In this document: positions 47,001 to 57,199 of the stretch, one piece after another
Position numbering within the stretch: the stretch's first letter is position 1
How the letters are laid out: each line of letters begins with the position of its first letter
DNA from: Anas platyrhynchos
Lineage: Eukaryota; Chordata; Aves; Anseriformes; Anatidae
Direction: 5' to 3'
Length of the DNA: 64,000 nt
Assembly: GCF_047663525.1 (NCBI RefSeq)
Contig: NC_092587.1
Location: forward strand, 144,700,001 to 144,764,000
Position numbers and translations under genes: made by a program
The notes under the pieces: model-generated
The model's input: the letters and a program-made list of their open reading frames with translations, nothing else
Database searches by the model: none
What the model was told of the DNA's origin: nothing

Positions 47001-50000
47001 CAGTTTCCTGGGATCAAGCAAGACATGATACATGAGGAGGGCATTCAGACTTGAATCAAATGTTACCTCAAGACCAGAAGAATGACTATCTTTGCAGCCG
47101 GTATGTGGACTTCCAGGAGGTTGCATCTTCTGTGAGCAGATGAGTATAACATGCTCTTTTTAATTGAAGCAACATCATCTTTAGCTTTCATCGTAGCAGT
47201 ATCTGAAGCTTGAGATTCTTTGAAAAAATACTTAGACAATAGGCAAGGATATAACTTTTTTTCTTACTAGTTACCAGGATTTCCTCCGCTTTCAATGAAG
47301 AATGATCCATTTGTAGGGTACTTAGAGGAGTGAGTAGATGAAGAAATTGAGGGAATTAAATGAATTTCATGTTTACTTTGGAAGAGGTCTGTGAATACTG
47401 TATTTCAGGAGTTTGAATAGCCTTGGTCTGTCCAAGTGTTATTGGTCCTTGTTTTAGTTTTATTCATTTTTTTCATTCAGAAAATGCCACCAATTTAAGA
47501 GAAGTTCAGTATAGGACAGGGTGCTCTGAGGAAAAGAGGCCAGTAACAGCAGCAGAAGTGTGGCATAACTGCCAGTTGTAGTAATGCCTTGTTAACTCTT
47601 ACTCATGTTAACTCTTTTACTCATGTTTGGCTCTTACTTACCCAGTCCACTTTAAGTCATCTGTCATAGCTTATTTAAACTGTACGTGGGGAGATCTGGA
47701 GAGATGTAGACAATCTTAAAATCTTTAATCAGGCTTATTATCCTGTGCTCAAACTGATGTTTACTTTCTTCTAAGGCAAGCTCACAGTCAGGAGCAGTTT
47801 ATTTGCTTTTGTGCAGTTGATGCTTGAGATAACGAGCATGAAAGGTTCTGCATGGAATCAGCCTGCTATCAGTGAGGTGGTTAATAAGCAGTCAGAGCCT
47901 GACTGATTCCTGCAGAGCTCTTCTGAAATCTGCATCCTGTGATTCACCACGCTTCCCTGTCCACCACAGAGATGTAATTCTGATGCTGTGAGTTGTGTCT
48001 GCTAACGTGGAGCGCTGGGAAGCTCCTTGCTTATGGCTTTGCAGGGATGAATGGAGACAACTCAGTTGGATCCTGAGTTCAGCCACGTCCAGCGTTCACT
48101 TCATACCCCTTCTCTATTTTTCGCCTTGTCTATTCCTTCTGGGGGGGAGCTACTAATTGTAGATGAGGGCTATTTTGCTCTAAACACTTAACAGTTTGAT
48201 GAAGGGTTCCCAGGTTGAGTCCTGATGCTATTTTCTTGCTGGTTTGCTTTGTAGATTTTATTTGTATGTAGAAAAAAATACATATTCTCATTAGGAAAGA
48301 AACTAATTTTTGTGTCCATATCCTTAGTAATTTGGAGGCCTAAGAAGACTCTTAAAATCATTCAGAGACGAGGATACAAGGAGTCAAGTAACTCACTGAA
48401 TCTTGCAAGTATTCATTTGATGTTTTTTGGCGAGGGTAGTGTGATAGTCCGATTCCTTAGATTCACACCAGTTTCCACTGTTCCCAAATTTACACCAGTT
48501 TCTGCACCATGTCCAGGAATTGTATAGAAAGAAAGAAATTATTTGTATGATGCAGTTTGTTTTCGCTTTACAGAGGTATGATTTTTGCTTGTGACCACAG
48601 TGAGTGAACAAGATGGAAGAGATCAACCCAGTGATTCTGTAGGGGAACTTACATAATTTTAAAGAAAACATCTGAAGTTCCATCTCTTACAAAGGTTACT
48701 TATACTATTATAAGTCAATTGAATGATAAAATAGATTTGTCTTGCACCTGTCCAGATCAAATTTTTATGCTGGTTTGGGCACAATAGAATTTGTGGGCTA
48801 CTCTTGTTTTCAGATCTGTAAAGGAAGGTTTGGTTACTGCACTGAAGAGAGAAAGCCTCAGAGGCGTTTTTTGTTTTTTTTTTTTAATTCCTAATTAACT
48901 GATTTAATAGAAGTAACTCTTCCCTCCTAAAAGCTTTATGTTACATTCTTTGCTAATTTTGTGGTTTGTGGCTGTAGGTGGACTGGGAAGCACTGCCTGA
49001 TACTTCTTGGTGTAAAAAATCCTACCCTTGTAGTTTGAGAGAGTATTCCTTGAGTAAGTGAGCACTGAGGCTTTTAACAAGCTGCTCAACGTCTTCCACA
49101 GGACTCGTGTAATGTAGCAAAGCTTTACAATGTTGATAAGAAGGTTAAACATCAGCAGAGGAAGAAGAAGGCAATACTGGTACAATCAGTTAATCTCGAG
49201 GGAAAATCAAGACAAATGATTTATTTCCAAGCTCTAAAACATGCTACACTCTATCATACTGTGCAGAACCTAGTCAGCATGCTAATAACGGATTTTAAGG
49301 ACAACAGTGACTAATACTGAAGTATTTTTATAAATAACTTAAAGGTCTTAATATGTACTTGGGAGGCCAATGTAATGCTCTCTGCTTTTTTCTCTGCAGT
49401 TATGTCAGTAATTTAGATGAATTAGGTTTAGTATTCTGACAGCATCAAACATGACTGCATAAACAGCTCTGTTGGTAGGGCAATCTGAGAGAGCTGGAAA
49501 GCTCTGCTTGGCAGAGGATGACAAGTGAGTGCTGCAGTCCCAGAGAGCTGTTCTGGCGCAGCAGGTCTAAATGAACTTAATTTCATGTTCCTCGTAAATC
49601 CTCCTCTCCAGTCAGTCCCTTGCTGTCTGTTGATTTATCCATTTTCTCACTTCCTTGATTACTTGTATGCAGTGACTTCATTCCCCGTGTCCAAAATCAT
49701 AGCGAAGGAGTAAGGAACTTCATTTAATTTGTCTTTAATTTCTAAAATTTTTACTAAAAAAATAAGCATTCAATCTAACCTTGAAGGTAGGTACAAGCTA
49801 TTTAGCTGGTAGCCCATTTCTTCTGCATTAATTGTGCTAATTTATTTCCACTTTTTAAGCTTTCTGTTCAATGAGGGTAGAAAAGGCTGAGGCTTTCATT
49901 TTTCTAACAAATTTAGGATGTGTTTTGTTGTTTCAAAATAGATCATGCTGGTCACAAGATCATTAATTTCTGACTGTGAAAATAAATGTAAATCTTTTAA

Positions 50001-53000
50001 ATAGTGTAAAAACAGTATAAATAAAAGGAGTTCCTAACATTTCGAATTAAAGCTAACACTAAAATGTACTAAAGCATGTTTACTGTAATAACCATTATTA
50101 CAGCAAAACGTTTGAAATAATTAAAATATTACTTAGCTATCCATTTCCTCCTTCTTGAGTTCTAGTTTTACTTTGTTTTGATATTTTTAATAATTTCAGC
50201 TTAGATAACTTTAAATAATTGATACCACCTGTAGGTGATTCAGTTAGTCCTCAGGGTTTCACTGCAGAAAGCTGTAGAGATGCTATATTGTGTACCTAGA
50301 CTAGGTATCCAGAAAGCCAAACATCTCAATAATGAAGCTTTGTTTCAGTGTATGCAAACTCCTCAGACTGTACTAAAGGTCTGCAAGACATACAACGTGT
50401 ACACAAGCTGGTCCATGTTTAGACATTAGTTTCCAGAGGTTTGTGCATCTGTCTTTACCTTTCCACTTCTAAAATTTTCTTCATTCCTGTATAACGTAGG
50501 AAGCATGGTTTTTGTACAAAGCAGCATACTTTTTGTAATTATCATTTTATTTTATTTGTAATTGATGCTTTCATAACTGTGCAGCATTGAAATAGAGCGC
50601 ATAAGAAATCTGTGCCTTGCCAAAGCATCTTTCTGCAGGGCTGCAGAACTCAGGGCATGAGGCCAGAGGTGTTGGGCAGCCTCCCTCTCTCCCTGGAGGT
50701 ATTTGAAAGCCACCCAGACGTGGGCCTGGGCAAGTGGCTCTGGGTGGCCCTGCTGGAGCAGGGGCTGGACTGGGTGGCCTCCAGGGGCATCTGCCAACCT
50801 CCTGTGATTCTGTGATGGCTTTTTTTCCCTTTCCTTTCTTTTGATGGTTTTGTTTTAATCTTTTAATGCTGTGCTCATCATAGCAGCTGCACTCCACAGC
50901 ATCACAGTTGATTGATGCTACTATCAGCAGCCTAATGAGGAACTGCAACTCTGTGAGACTAAACCCTCCCTTGACAGCAGAAGAATCCAGTTTTCTGTCC
51001 TCCAGGACTCAGGTTTTCAACCTAGATAGAGAAATGTCTTCAAACAAAACTGTGTGTAGCCATATCCCTTGACAGCATGGCACGCCTAAAAGCCCAGATT
51101 CCCCAAATACTGGTACGATCACGTGAACTAGCACCATTACCAAGAGTCATAGTCCCATCTCGTCTACTTCTTCCAGTATCTCTTTGGATCGGTTCATGGA
51201 TTTGTGTGATTGCTATGAACCAGATAAAGATTTACTTTTTTTTTTTTTTCTTAATTTATTTTTCTTATCTTCACCAAGCTAATTTTATCTAGGATCAAGG
51301 CTTCCTTCACTTTTAATGGTGTGGCTTTCAGTTAATTACGCTGAACAACAAAGGAGGAGTAGGGCAAATACACTTTTTTCAAAGCCTGTAAGTCACAACA
51401 ACCAACTCCTGCGTCTCTGTGTAGGAGAGTCAGTTGGCACACACGTGTAATATATTCTGCAAGTGACAGATTAATTAAAATAATATTTTTATTTACATTG
51501 TGTTGAATATAATGCTGCTGCAATCAGGTTTACTTTAAAATAATGCTAAACATAATGCTGCAAATACCCAAATAAACCAAGGAAGTGTGGCATCTTCTTT
51601 CCTTTTTAGCACTTCTGCAGTATCTCTAACCATCTTAGCTTCCTTGCCTGTACCTTCTCCCATTTTTCCAAGGAATATTTCATCTGAAGTATAAAAACTC
51701 TTGTGCTGTAAAACTGTTTTTCATCAAAGTGCATTTTGCTTAACGCTTGCCAATGCTCACAAGATCAGCTTGGAAAAGTTGAGGCTTCATAATGAAGCCT
51801 GAGTGAATGGGATCAAAGCCAGTCGCTTCACGGTGAAATTCAGAAACCCGTAAGATTATGGGAGTTTCTCCCTTCCTGCTTCTTTTGCTTTTCATTTGGG
51901 ATAACAGATATGAATAATTAATTTGCATACCGAAGCAGCAAGGAAAAGCTATTAAACAGCGTTTTCTGTTGAAAGTGAGCTCGTTGGCCAAGACATCTGA
52001 CTTTGGTAGGACTTTGGTATTATATGTACAGCAATTGTCTGCATCATCTTAACTGCTGTGCTTAACTTTGGGCCCCAGCCCCCCATCATACAGGCTCTAG
52101 GGAACTGGCTGTGTTGAGAAACTTGATTTCAGGTGGTGCAGTGGCTTTTGGTTTGTAATAGGATATGTGCAGTTCCAAGCACCACACCCCTCTCTTGTAG
52201 GTAGGTCAGCCTTCCTCCTCGGCTGCTGTGGTGATCCTTTCTGTTAAGTTGCATGTTTGGTTTGTGCTTAACCTACACTGAAAGCAAACACTGAATGTTG
52301 TGGTTTAAGAAAGGATGTGCCTTTATTTTGCTGGTGCACAGCAGTGTGCACACACCATTATATTTAGTGGTATTACGGGTGGGACCAGGGACAGAAGTGG
52401 TTAGCTATTGCGGATTGCTGAGATGAAACAGGCCTTCAAGAAAAGTTTTATTTCTACCCTAATGCTGTATCTAATACTGCTGTTACTGTTCTGCTTGAAT
52501 CTGTGGCAGTGCTGCATCCTCCTCTTGGCATGCATGAGCTGAGCTTTGCTCCTAGACCACTCATTGTGGTGTGGAATAAGATCTGCTTACTTGGTCTTAT
52601 GTTTTCAGTTTTGTGTAGGGGTTTTTCTTCTTCTACAATCACTTATCAGAAGTTTATATTGCTGTAAGGGGTGCTGTAGAATTATTATACCCAGACAAAT
52701 CCCAAATTCCCTCTTGTCCTTAAATTCCCTTCCAAGTTAGGTGTGTCTAAAATGTGGTAAATAAACAGTGGCTGGCACCTGCAGACTTGAATGTCCGGGT
52801 TTCTATCAATATTTGCCTTCTTTTTATGGGTGTGTTCTCTAAGTTTGTGGCAGGGTTATTGATAACTATTGTTTTATTTCTAGATTGAGTAACTTTAATA
52901 ATGCACTGCTGGGTGGTGACAGAGACTTTAATCTTTGACTGTAATGTTCAAGGTGCAATTTTTACCATTACTGCTTTTCTTCTGCCTTTTGGGTTACTAT

Positions 53001-56000
53001 AGAGAGCAGTTCTTGGTAATGATTGTAAGAATTTCAAAAGAATGTAATAAATTTGTATCTTAATATACTGGATGAAGCATTAATTGTTTAATCTTAACAG
53101 TTTTAATGCATATAATATGCTGTAATATTAAATGTTTTGCTTTGTCTCTTGCAGATCTAGAAATGGCAATTGCGTATTGGAATTTAGTCTTGTCAGGAAG
53201 ATTTAAATTCCTAGATCTTTGGAATAAATTCTTGTTGGTAAGTACGGACTTTATTCCTTCCCACCTTAGTCCACGGTAGTCTGACTTCTATGATGCTGTG
53301 CTTACAATAGAAAGACAGGACCTATGAATATTTCCTTTTAACTTCTTTTTTGAAGACTGATATAAGGTAGTCTTAAATCAAGCCAGATTAAATCATCTTT
53401 GTATGATTTTCTAATTGAGGAGGAAGCAAACATATGTAGCAAAGCAGTAGTGCATTCTGCTTGCACAGTCCTGTGTTCTCCCACCTTAAGAAAGCTGCTG
53501 CATGAAATGAAGCCATAATTGTAGATTGAACCTATGTTGTCTTTATTCTCAAGACAGCTGTGATTGTTGCCAGCCATATACTTTACCATACCTTATGTGG
53601 TACTAATGCATAAATTGGGTCTTTTTACAAAGTAAGTTGTGTTATGACTGACTTAACCTGAGAGATGACTTCTTAGTGAAAGTTTTTGTCCAAGTAATTA
53701 TTCTGACTCATTTTTTAGATAATAGTTGTGAACTTATCTTGGTAGTTTTGTGTTACCAGTGCAGTTCTGCGGGCAGTGGAGTAAAGATGCATAAATTAAA
53801 CTTTAGGAATCACAAAATATTCTTATTTAAGAGCCGATTGATTCATCCATGTTTCTACACTGATATTTCTATATGCTATCAGAAAACCTTTGTATAATAT
53901 TATATCGTGTATAATTTATCTTTAGTTTTCAGTTTTACTTTTTATCTGTAGTTTAGAAGCAAGTCTTTCCTATATTTATTTCTATATTTTTAAGTGTATG
54001 CTTTTTAGAATATCTTACTTTTTTCTAAAAAATTTGGACATTATGTTTATTTTATTCACTGTCTATATGTAAGAGTTTCATAAAGAGAATTTGTGAAAAC
54101 ATTTCACATTTTAACTGCCTTAATACACTTAAAGTATCAAAATACAACATCCCACTAGGCTATGTGATCAAGGTTGTTACAACAAACTGTTCTACAGATC
54201 TCTGCTTCAAGCAGTACTCTAGAAGATGGAATATAGTGTCTTATTTTGCTATAAGTATTTAACCTGAATGTAAACGATAAAAAAAAAAATGTTTAGATTT
54301 AAAAAAAAAAAAAATCAGCTTAAGAAAACAGCAAGCTAGGACTCCTTAGGGCATGTTTTTGTTTTTCTTTTTAAGGAACCTTTTCCAAAAGATTTGTTTG
54401 CTTGTTGTGTCTTGGCTGCAAAAAGTGTAATGTTCGACTTGAGTAAGGGTGCGTGTTTGCTGTTGTGATGGATGTCAGCCTCATTTTGATCAAGTCCCAG
54501 GTTTTTAGAAAAGCAGCTTGTTCTTCTCAATATTTCAGAGTGTTAATGCTTTAAAAAAACAACAACAACAAAAAAAACAACAACAACCACACACATACAC
54601 ACACACAAACAGAACAAAACAAACAAAACACTAATTCTTTACATGCAATTACAACTTGCTGCAAACCAGGTCTAGGCATTAGGGCTGACGTTGAATTCCT
54701 GATTAGTCACCCCTGTTGTCTTCAAGTACTATAGCAGTATCAATGGATGAGGTGAGTTCTAGGTGGTCTGACCTAATCCTACAGCTCAAAACTGTTTCAA
54801 GTTGTTTCCCCACATATATTTCTGCTGATTTCCTTTACAGCAGCTGCAGTGCTTTATTGACCATCCTTTATGAACTGTTTCTGCTTGCTAAGCTGGGAGA
54901 AAGATCCAGCAAAAGCTGAGTGTTCTCCTTCGGGCTAAGCAGTTGGATTCCCAAGGTGTCAGAGGAGCACACATTTTTGGGGTGTTGTTCAAACTGGCTG
55001 GGCTGGAAACTGTTCCATGTGAATGAGGTGAAAGGAGCATACCTGAAATCAGACTAGGAGGTCGTATGGGAAAATAGGAGGAAGTGGGGAAAAGGAGACT
55101 GGAGAAAACAAGTGGAGCAAATGCAGATGTTACACAATGGTGAAGAAGAGAGTTGTTTGAAAGGCTGAGATGTTGGATCCAGAAAGTAGACTGGGAGTGA
55201 GAAGAAGAAAATGGGTGCAAATATAACCAGCAGGTTGAAACAAACTGCGTAAGGGTGGGTAAAAAAGGTTATGGTAAAAAGGGCTCAAGTTAAAACAGTT
55301 GGACACCAAGATCCATCACATAAAAGTGTAAAGTACATTTGTTTTACTCTTTTCACTAGCAAGTTAGGTACACATACCTAAAAGCAAAAATAGGACAAAA
55401 CAAATATCAGAAACTTCTATTTTATTTTTTTTTGCATCCTTTAGTAATAATTTTATAGTTTTCTTTGGAAGAGCTCAACTTTTAAAAATAAATAGTGTAA
55501 AACATCAATATCTTCTGTACATGTCAAAATAAAGTTCTGCCATACTACCATGGAATTTGAAAATAGTTTGTACTAAACAGTACCATTTTTCTTCCTTTGC
55601 AGGAACATCATAAAAGATCAATTCCAAAAGACACGTGGAATCTTCTGTTAGACTTTGGAAATATGATTGCAGATGATATGTCCAACTACGATGAAGAAGG
55701 TAAAGCAGTACTTGAATTATCTTCAAAAGTTGGTGCAGCAGAACTGAAATGCTACTATAAACGCACATCAGGACATGCTGAAACCTTTTGTTTCAATTTC
55801 TTACATGTAGAGGTTTAGTTGCAAATTTAGGGTAACACTTGTTGCCAAAACTAATGATAAGAATTTAGACATAACATGTAGATGGAATTAAGGATACTGT
55901 CGCACAGTGATATAGCACATACTATTTCAACCTGACATGCTACAAGAGTCACAGTAAAACTGTTATTGTACCAAAAATGCTGTTAAATGCAAGACTAAAT

Positions 56001-56732
56001 ACTTTTCCACTTGCAAGAATGCCTACATAAGCTTTTTTTTTTTTTTTTTTAATGAACCTAAAAGAAACTTACACTGTCCCTAATCTTACAAATCCCAGTT
56101 TGGAATGGCTGTGTACAGAAATATTTACTGGGTTATGAATGACTCTAATAGAAATGCCATGGTTTTTCTATCAACTGTTTATCAACTTTGTAACATGGCA
56201 CTGTGCTTTAAATGCATTTTGTTTGTATGAAGAACTATTGCTCAAGAAGAGATGCAATGTTTTTTACTATTTAGGAGTTTTTCTCTAGTGTTTATTGTGT
56301 CATGCATGTTTCAGGTAGGAAATGAGGAGACATTTCTGCTCAGAAAGAGCAGTCAGGCACTGGGACGGGTTGCCCAGGGAGGTGGTGGTGAAGTCACCGT
56401 CCCTGGGGGTGTGCAAGGAGAGGTTGGACCTGGTGCTTGGGGACATGGTTTGGTGGTGACATTGGTGGCAGGGGGATGGTGGGACCAGGTGATCTTGGAG
56501 GGCTTTCCAACCTTAATGAATGAATCGATGATTCTAAAGCTAATCTAGTCCAGAAAGTCAAATTGACCTTCTGATCCTTTTTATTTAGAGCCTATACCAA
56601 CTTACTGCTAATAATGATACATTAATTTCTGAACTGCTTGACTTCTCTTTAGGAGCGTGGCCTGTTCTTATAGATGACTTTGTGGAATATGCACGACCTG
56701 TAGTCACAGGAGGAAAGCGTAAAACTTCCTAA
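33312..56732 (+). CDS. DCUN1D2: DCUN1D2, DCN1-like protein 2 (cullin neddylation co-E3), complete coding span
   Basis: Seven coding exons join in frame: 33312-33314, 35015-35231, 38029-38197, 40712-40842, 53155-53237, 55603-55699 and 56653-56732. They give 259 residues plus TAA, the same length as human. All introns are GT-AG. The product starts [14 protein letters not shown], the DCUN1D2 rather than DCUN1D1 N-terminus. Residues about 8-45 are the UBA-like domain and about 60-250 the PONY (DCUN1) domain, which binds acetylated UBE2M/UBE2F and cullin WHB domains and speeds NEDD8 transfer in the nucleus and cytoplasm. The cullin-contact residues Asp211, Ala235 and Asp241 are all present. The C-terminal tail GGKRKTS differs from other family members. 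Transcription starts from the CpG promoter shared with TMCO3. Confidence 0.97.
33315..35014 (+). other. DCUN1D2: DCUN1D2 intron 1
   Basis: The first 400 bases continue the CpG island. They include three 10-bp GGGGACGGTT-type repeats at 33361-33390 flanked by G-runs, and several C-runs. The rest is ordinary intron ending in the acceptor CCCAAAG at 35014. Confidence 0.75.
35015..35231 (+). CDS. DCUN1D2: DCUN1D2 coding exon 2, UBA-like domain
   Basis: Seventy-two codons plus one base. It encodes [20 protein letters not shown] and onward to [13 protein letters not shown], the complete UBA-like fold and the linker into the PONY domain. Donor G|GTAAGG. Confidence 0.97.
35232..38028 (+). other. DCUN1D2: DCUN1D2 intron 2
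   Basis: AT-rich intron with a 25-base T-run at 37336-37360. No nested gene or clear transposon was seen. Confidence 0.65.
38029..38197 (+). CDS. DCUN1D2: DCUN1D2 coding exon 3
   Basis: Completes Asp74, then 55 codons ([20 protein letters not shown] to EFVDGMTEL) and two bases of Gly130. These are the EF-hand-like N-terminal helices of the PONY domain. Acceptor GCAG at 38028; donor GTGAGT at 38198. Confidence 0.97.
38198..40711 (+). other. DCUN1D2: DCUN1D2 intron 3
   Basis: AT-rich intron containing the CR1 tail at 40459-40528 about 180 bp before the next exon. Nothing else was recognised. Confidence 0.65.
40459..40528 (+). repeat. CR1 3' tail fragment
   Basis: Reads GTCAGAGGTCGGACTCGATG, ATCTTGAGGTCTCCTTCAACC, then ATTCTGTGAT in order, the sense 3' end of CR1. 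It is short and 5'-truncated. Confidence 0.85.
40712..40842 (+). CDS. DCUN1D2: DCUN1D2 coding exon 4
   Basis: Completes Gly130, then 43 codons ([20 protein letters not shown] to AKNPGQKGL) and the first base of Asp174. Acceptor CAACAG at 40711; donor GTAAGT at 40843. Confidence 0.97.
44058..44089 (+). repeat. Poly(A) run of 32 bases
   Basis: An uninterrupted run of A. Immediately upstream sequence does not look like a retrocopy, so it is listed as simple sequence. Confidence 0.9.
44690..45210 (-). mobile_element. Ancient, highly diverged CR1/L3-type LINE relic (antisense)
   Basis: On the plus strand, GATAACTTTGAATTCTAATC followed by CTGTCTTCTACCGTGCT matches the characteristic antisense text of old CR1/L3 reverse transcriptase regions. 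A later segment, TGTTGGACAGCGTTAGGTAC then AGGCCTGACTCCTATGG, fits the antisense of the G-V-P-Q-G-S-V-L-G motif in degraded form. The order of matches agrees with one 5'-truncated minus-strand element. The boundaries are approximate, and the copy is far more decayed than the CR1 tails. Confidence 0.55.
50650..50818 (+). repeat. CR1 3' end fragment
   Basis: Contains GGAGGTATTTGAAAGCCACC, then TGGCCCTGCTGGAGCAGGGG and CTGGACTGGGTGGCC, and ends CCTCCTGTGATTCTGTGATGG. This is the sense CR1 3' coding end plus 3' UTR. Confidence 0.9.
53155..53237 (+). CDS. DCUN1D2: DCUN1D2 coding exon 5
   Basis: Completes Asp174, then 27 codons ([20 protein letters not shown] to LWNKFLL). Acceptor TTGCAG at 53154; donor GTAAGT at 53238. 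This is part of the PONY cullin-binding surface. Confidence 0.97.
53238..55602 (+). other. DCUN1D2: DCUN1D2 intron 5
   Basis: AT-rich intron containing a CAA/CA microsatellite at 54553-54631. No gene was seen. Confidence 0.65.
54553..54631 (+). repeat. (CAA)n/(CA)n/(AAAC)n compound microsatellite
   Basis: A CAA block passes into CA repeats and then AAAC/AAC units, about 80 bases in all, with no G except one. It lies in DCUN1D2 intron 5. Confidence 0.9.
55603..55699 (+). CDS. DCUN1D2: DCUN1D2 coding exon 6
   Basis: Thirty-two codons plus one base: [20 protein letters not shown] then [12 protein letters not shown]. Asp211 of the cullin-contact patch is here (IPKD). Acceptor TTTGCAG at 55602; donor GTAAAG at 55700. 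Confidence 0.97.
56316..56535 (+). repeat. CR1 3' end fragment in DCUN1D2 intron 6
   Basis: Contains CACTGGGACGGGTTGCCCAG, GGTGGTGAAGTCACCGTCCC, GGAGAGGTTGGACCTGGTGC, then GGACCAGGTGATCTTGGAGG, with a GATGATTCTAAA end. It is a sense CR1 copy ending about 118 bp before coding exon 7. Confidence 0.9.
56653..56732 (+). CDS. DCUN1D2: DCUN1D2 coding exon 7 (last), stop codon
   Basis: Completes Gly234, then [25 protein letters not shown] and TAA at 56730-56732. Ala235 and Asp241 of the cullin-contact patch are present. Acceptor TTTAG at 56652. Confidence 0.97.
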
Positions 56733-57104
56733 CCCCAGACTTAATGTGGACTAAATGCACAGTCTGAACTGCATTAGGTAACAAAGATTTGTTGGCTGAT
56801 AACTGTGCACACTGTTGCTGGTTTCGGTGGTCATGATGAGATTCCGGAGACAGAGCAGGAATTCCTCCTTTCTGCCTGAAGAAAATGATGGCTGACCCGC
56901 GGACATTTCATGAACAAACTCCAGAAGATAGTCCAGGCTGTTTGTAGGCTATTGGCTTCAACTATTTTACTGGTTGTATCATATAGGATGTAGATTTTGC
57001 ATGATTTTATACTTTGGAGAAGTTTAACTAGAGGCCATTTTATTAAAGGTTTGACAGCACAGCATGCCATTGAGTTCATGATCCAAAGTGAACACCAGCA
57101 GTTA

Positions 57105-57176
57105 AATAAAACTGTATTATATTGTACTTATATGAAAAGCAGTATTTGTGGTATATAAATTAAATCCCTAAATAAA
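57105..57176 (+). terminator. DCUN1D2: DCUN1D2 polyadenylation signals (two AATAAA)
   Basis: AATAAA hexamers at 57105-57110 and 57171-57176 lie about 370-440 bases after the stop codon, in AT-rich sequence with T/GT-rich stretches just downstream. Either would give a short 3' UTR. Confidence 0.6.
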
Positions 57177-57199
57177 ACATGTAGTATGGTGTATTTTTA

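Larger units (their letters stand above)
40843..53154 (+). other. DCUN1D2: DCUN1D2 intron 4, about 12.3 kb
   Basis: The largest intron in the window. It holds an ancient antisense LINE relic (about 44690-45210), a CR1 tail (50650-50818), a 32-base A-run (44058-44089) and other A/T runs near 43020-43038 and 51237-51250. Open frames of up to 137 codons near 46.6-47.05 kb have no recognisable homology. Confidence 0.6.

Noticed and set aside
46641..47054. Open frame of 137 codons in DCUN1D2 intron 4
   Set aside because: No recognisable family, no paired splice sites, and the frame starts at ordinary intronic sequence.
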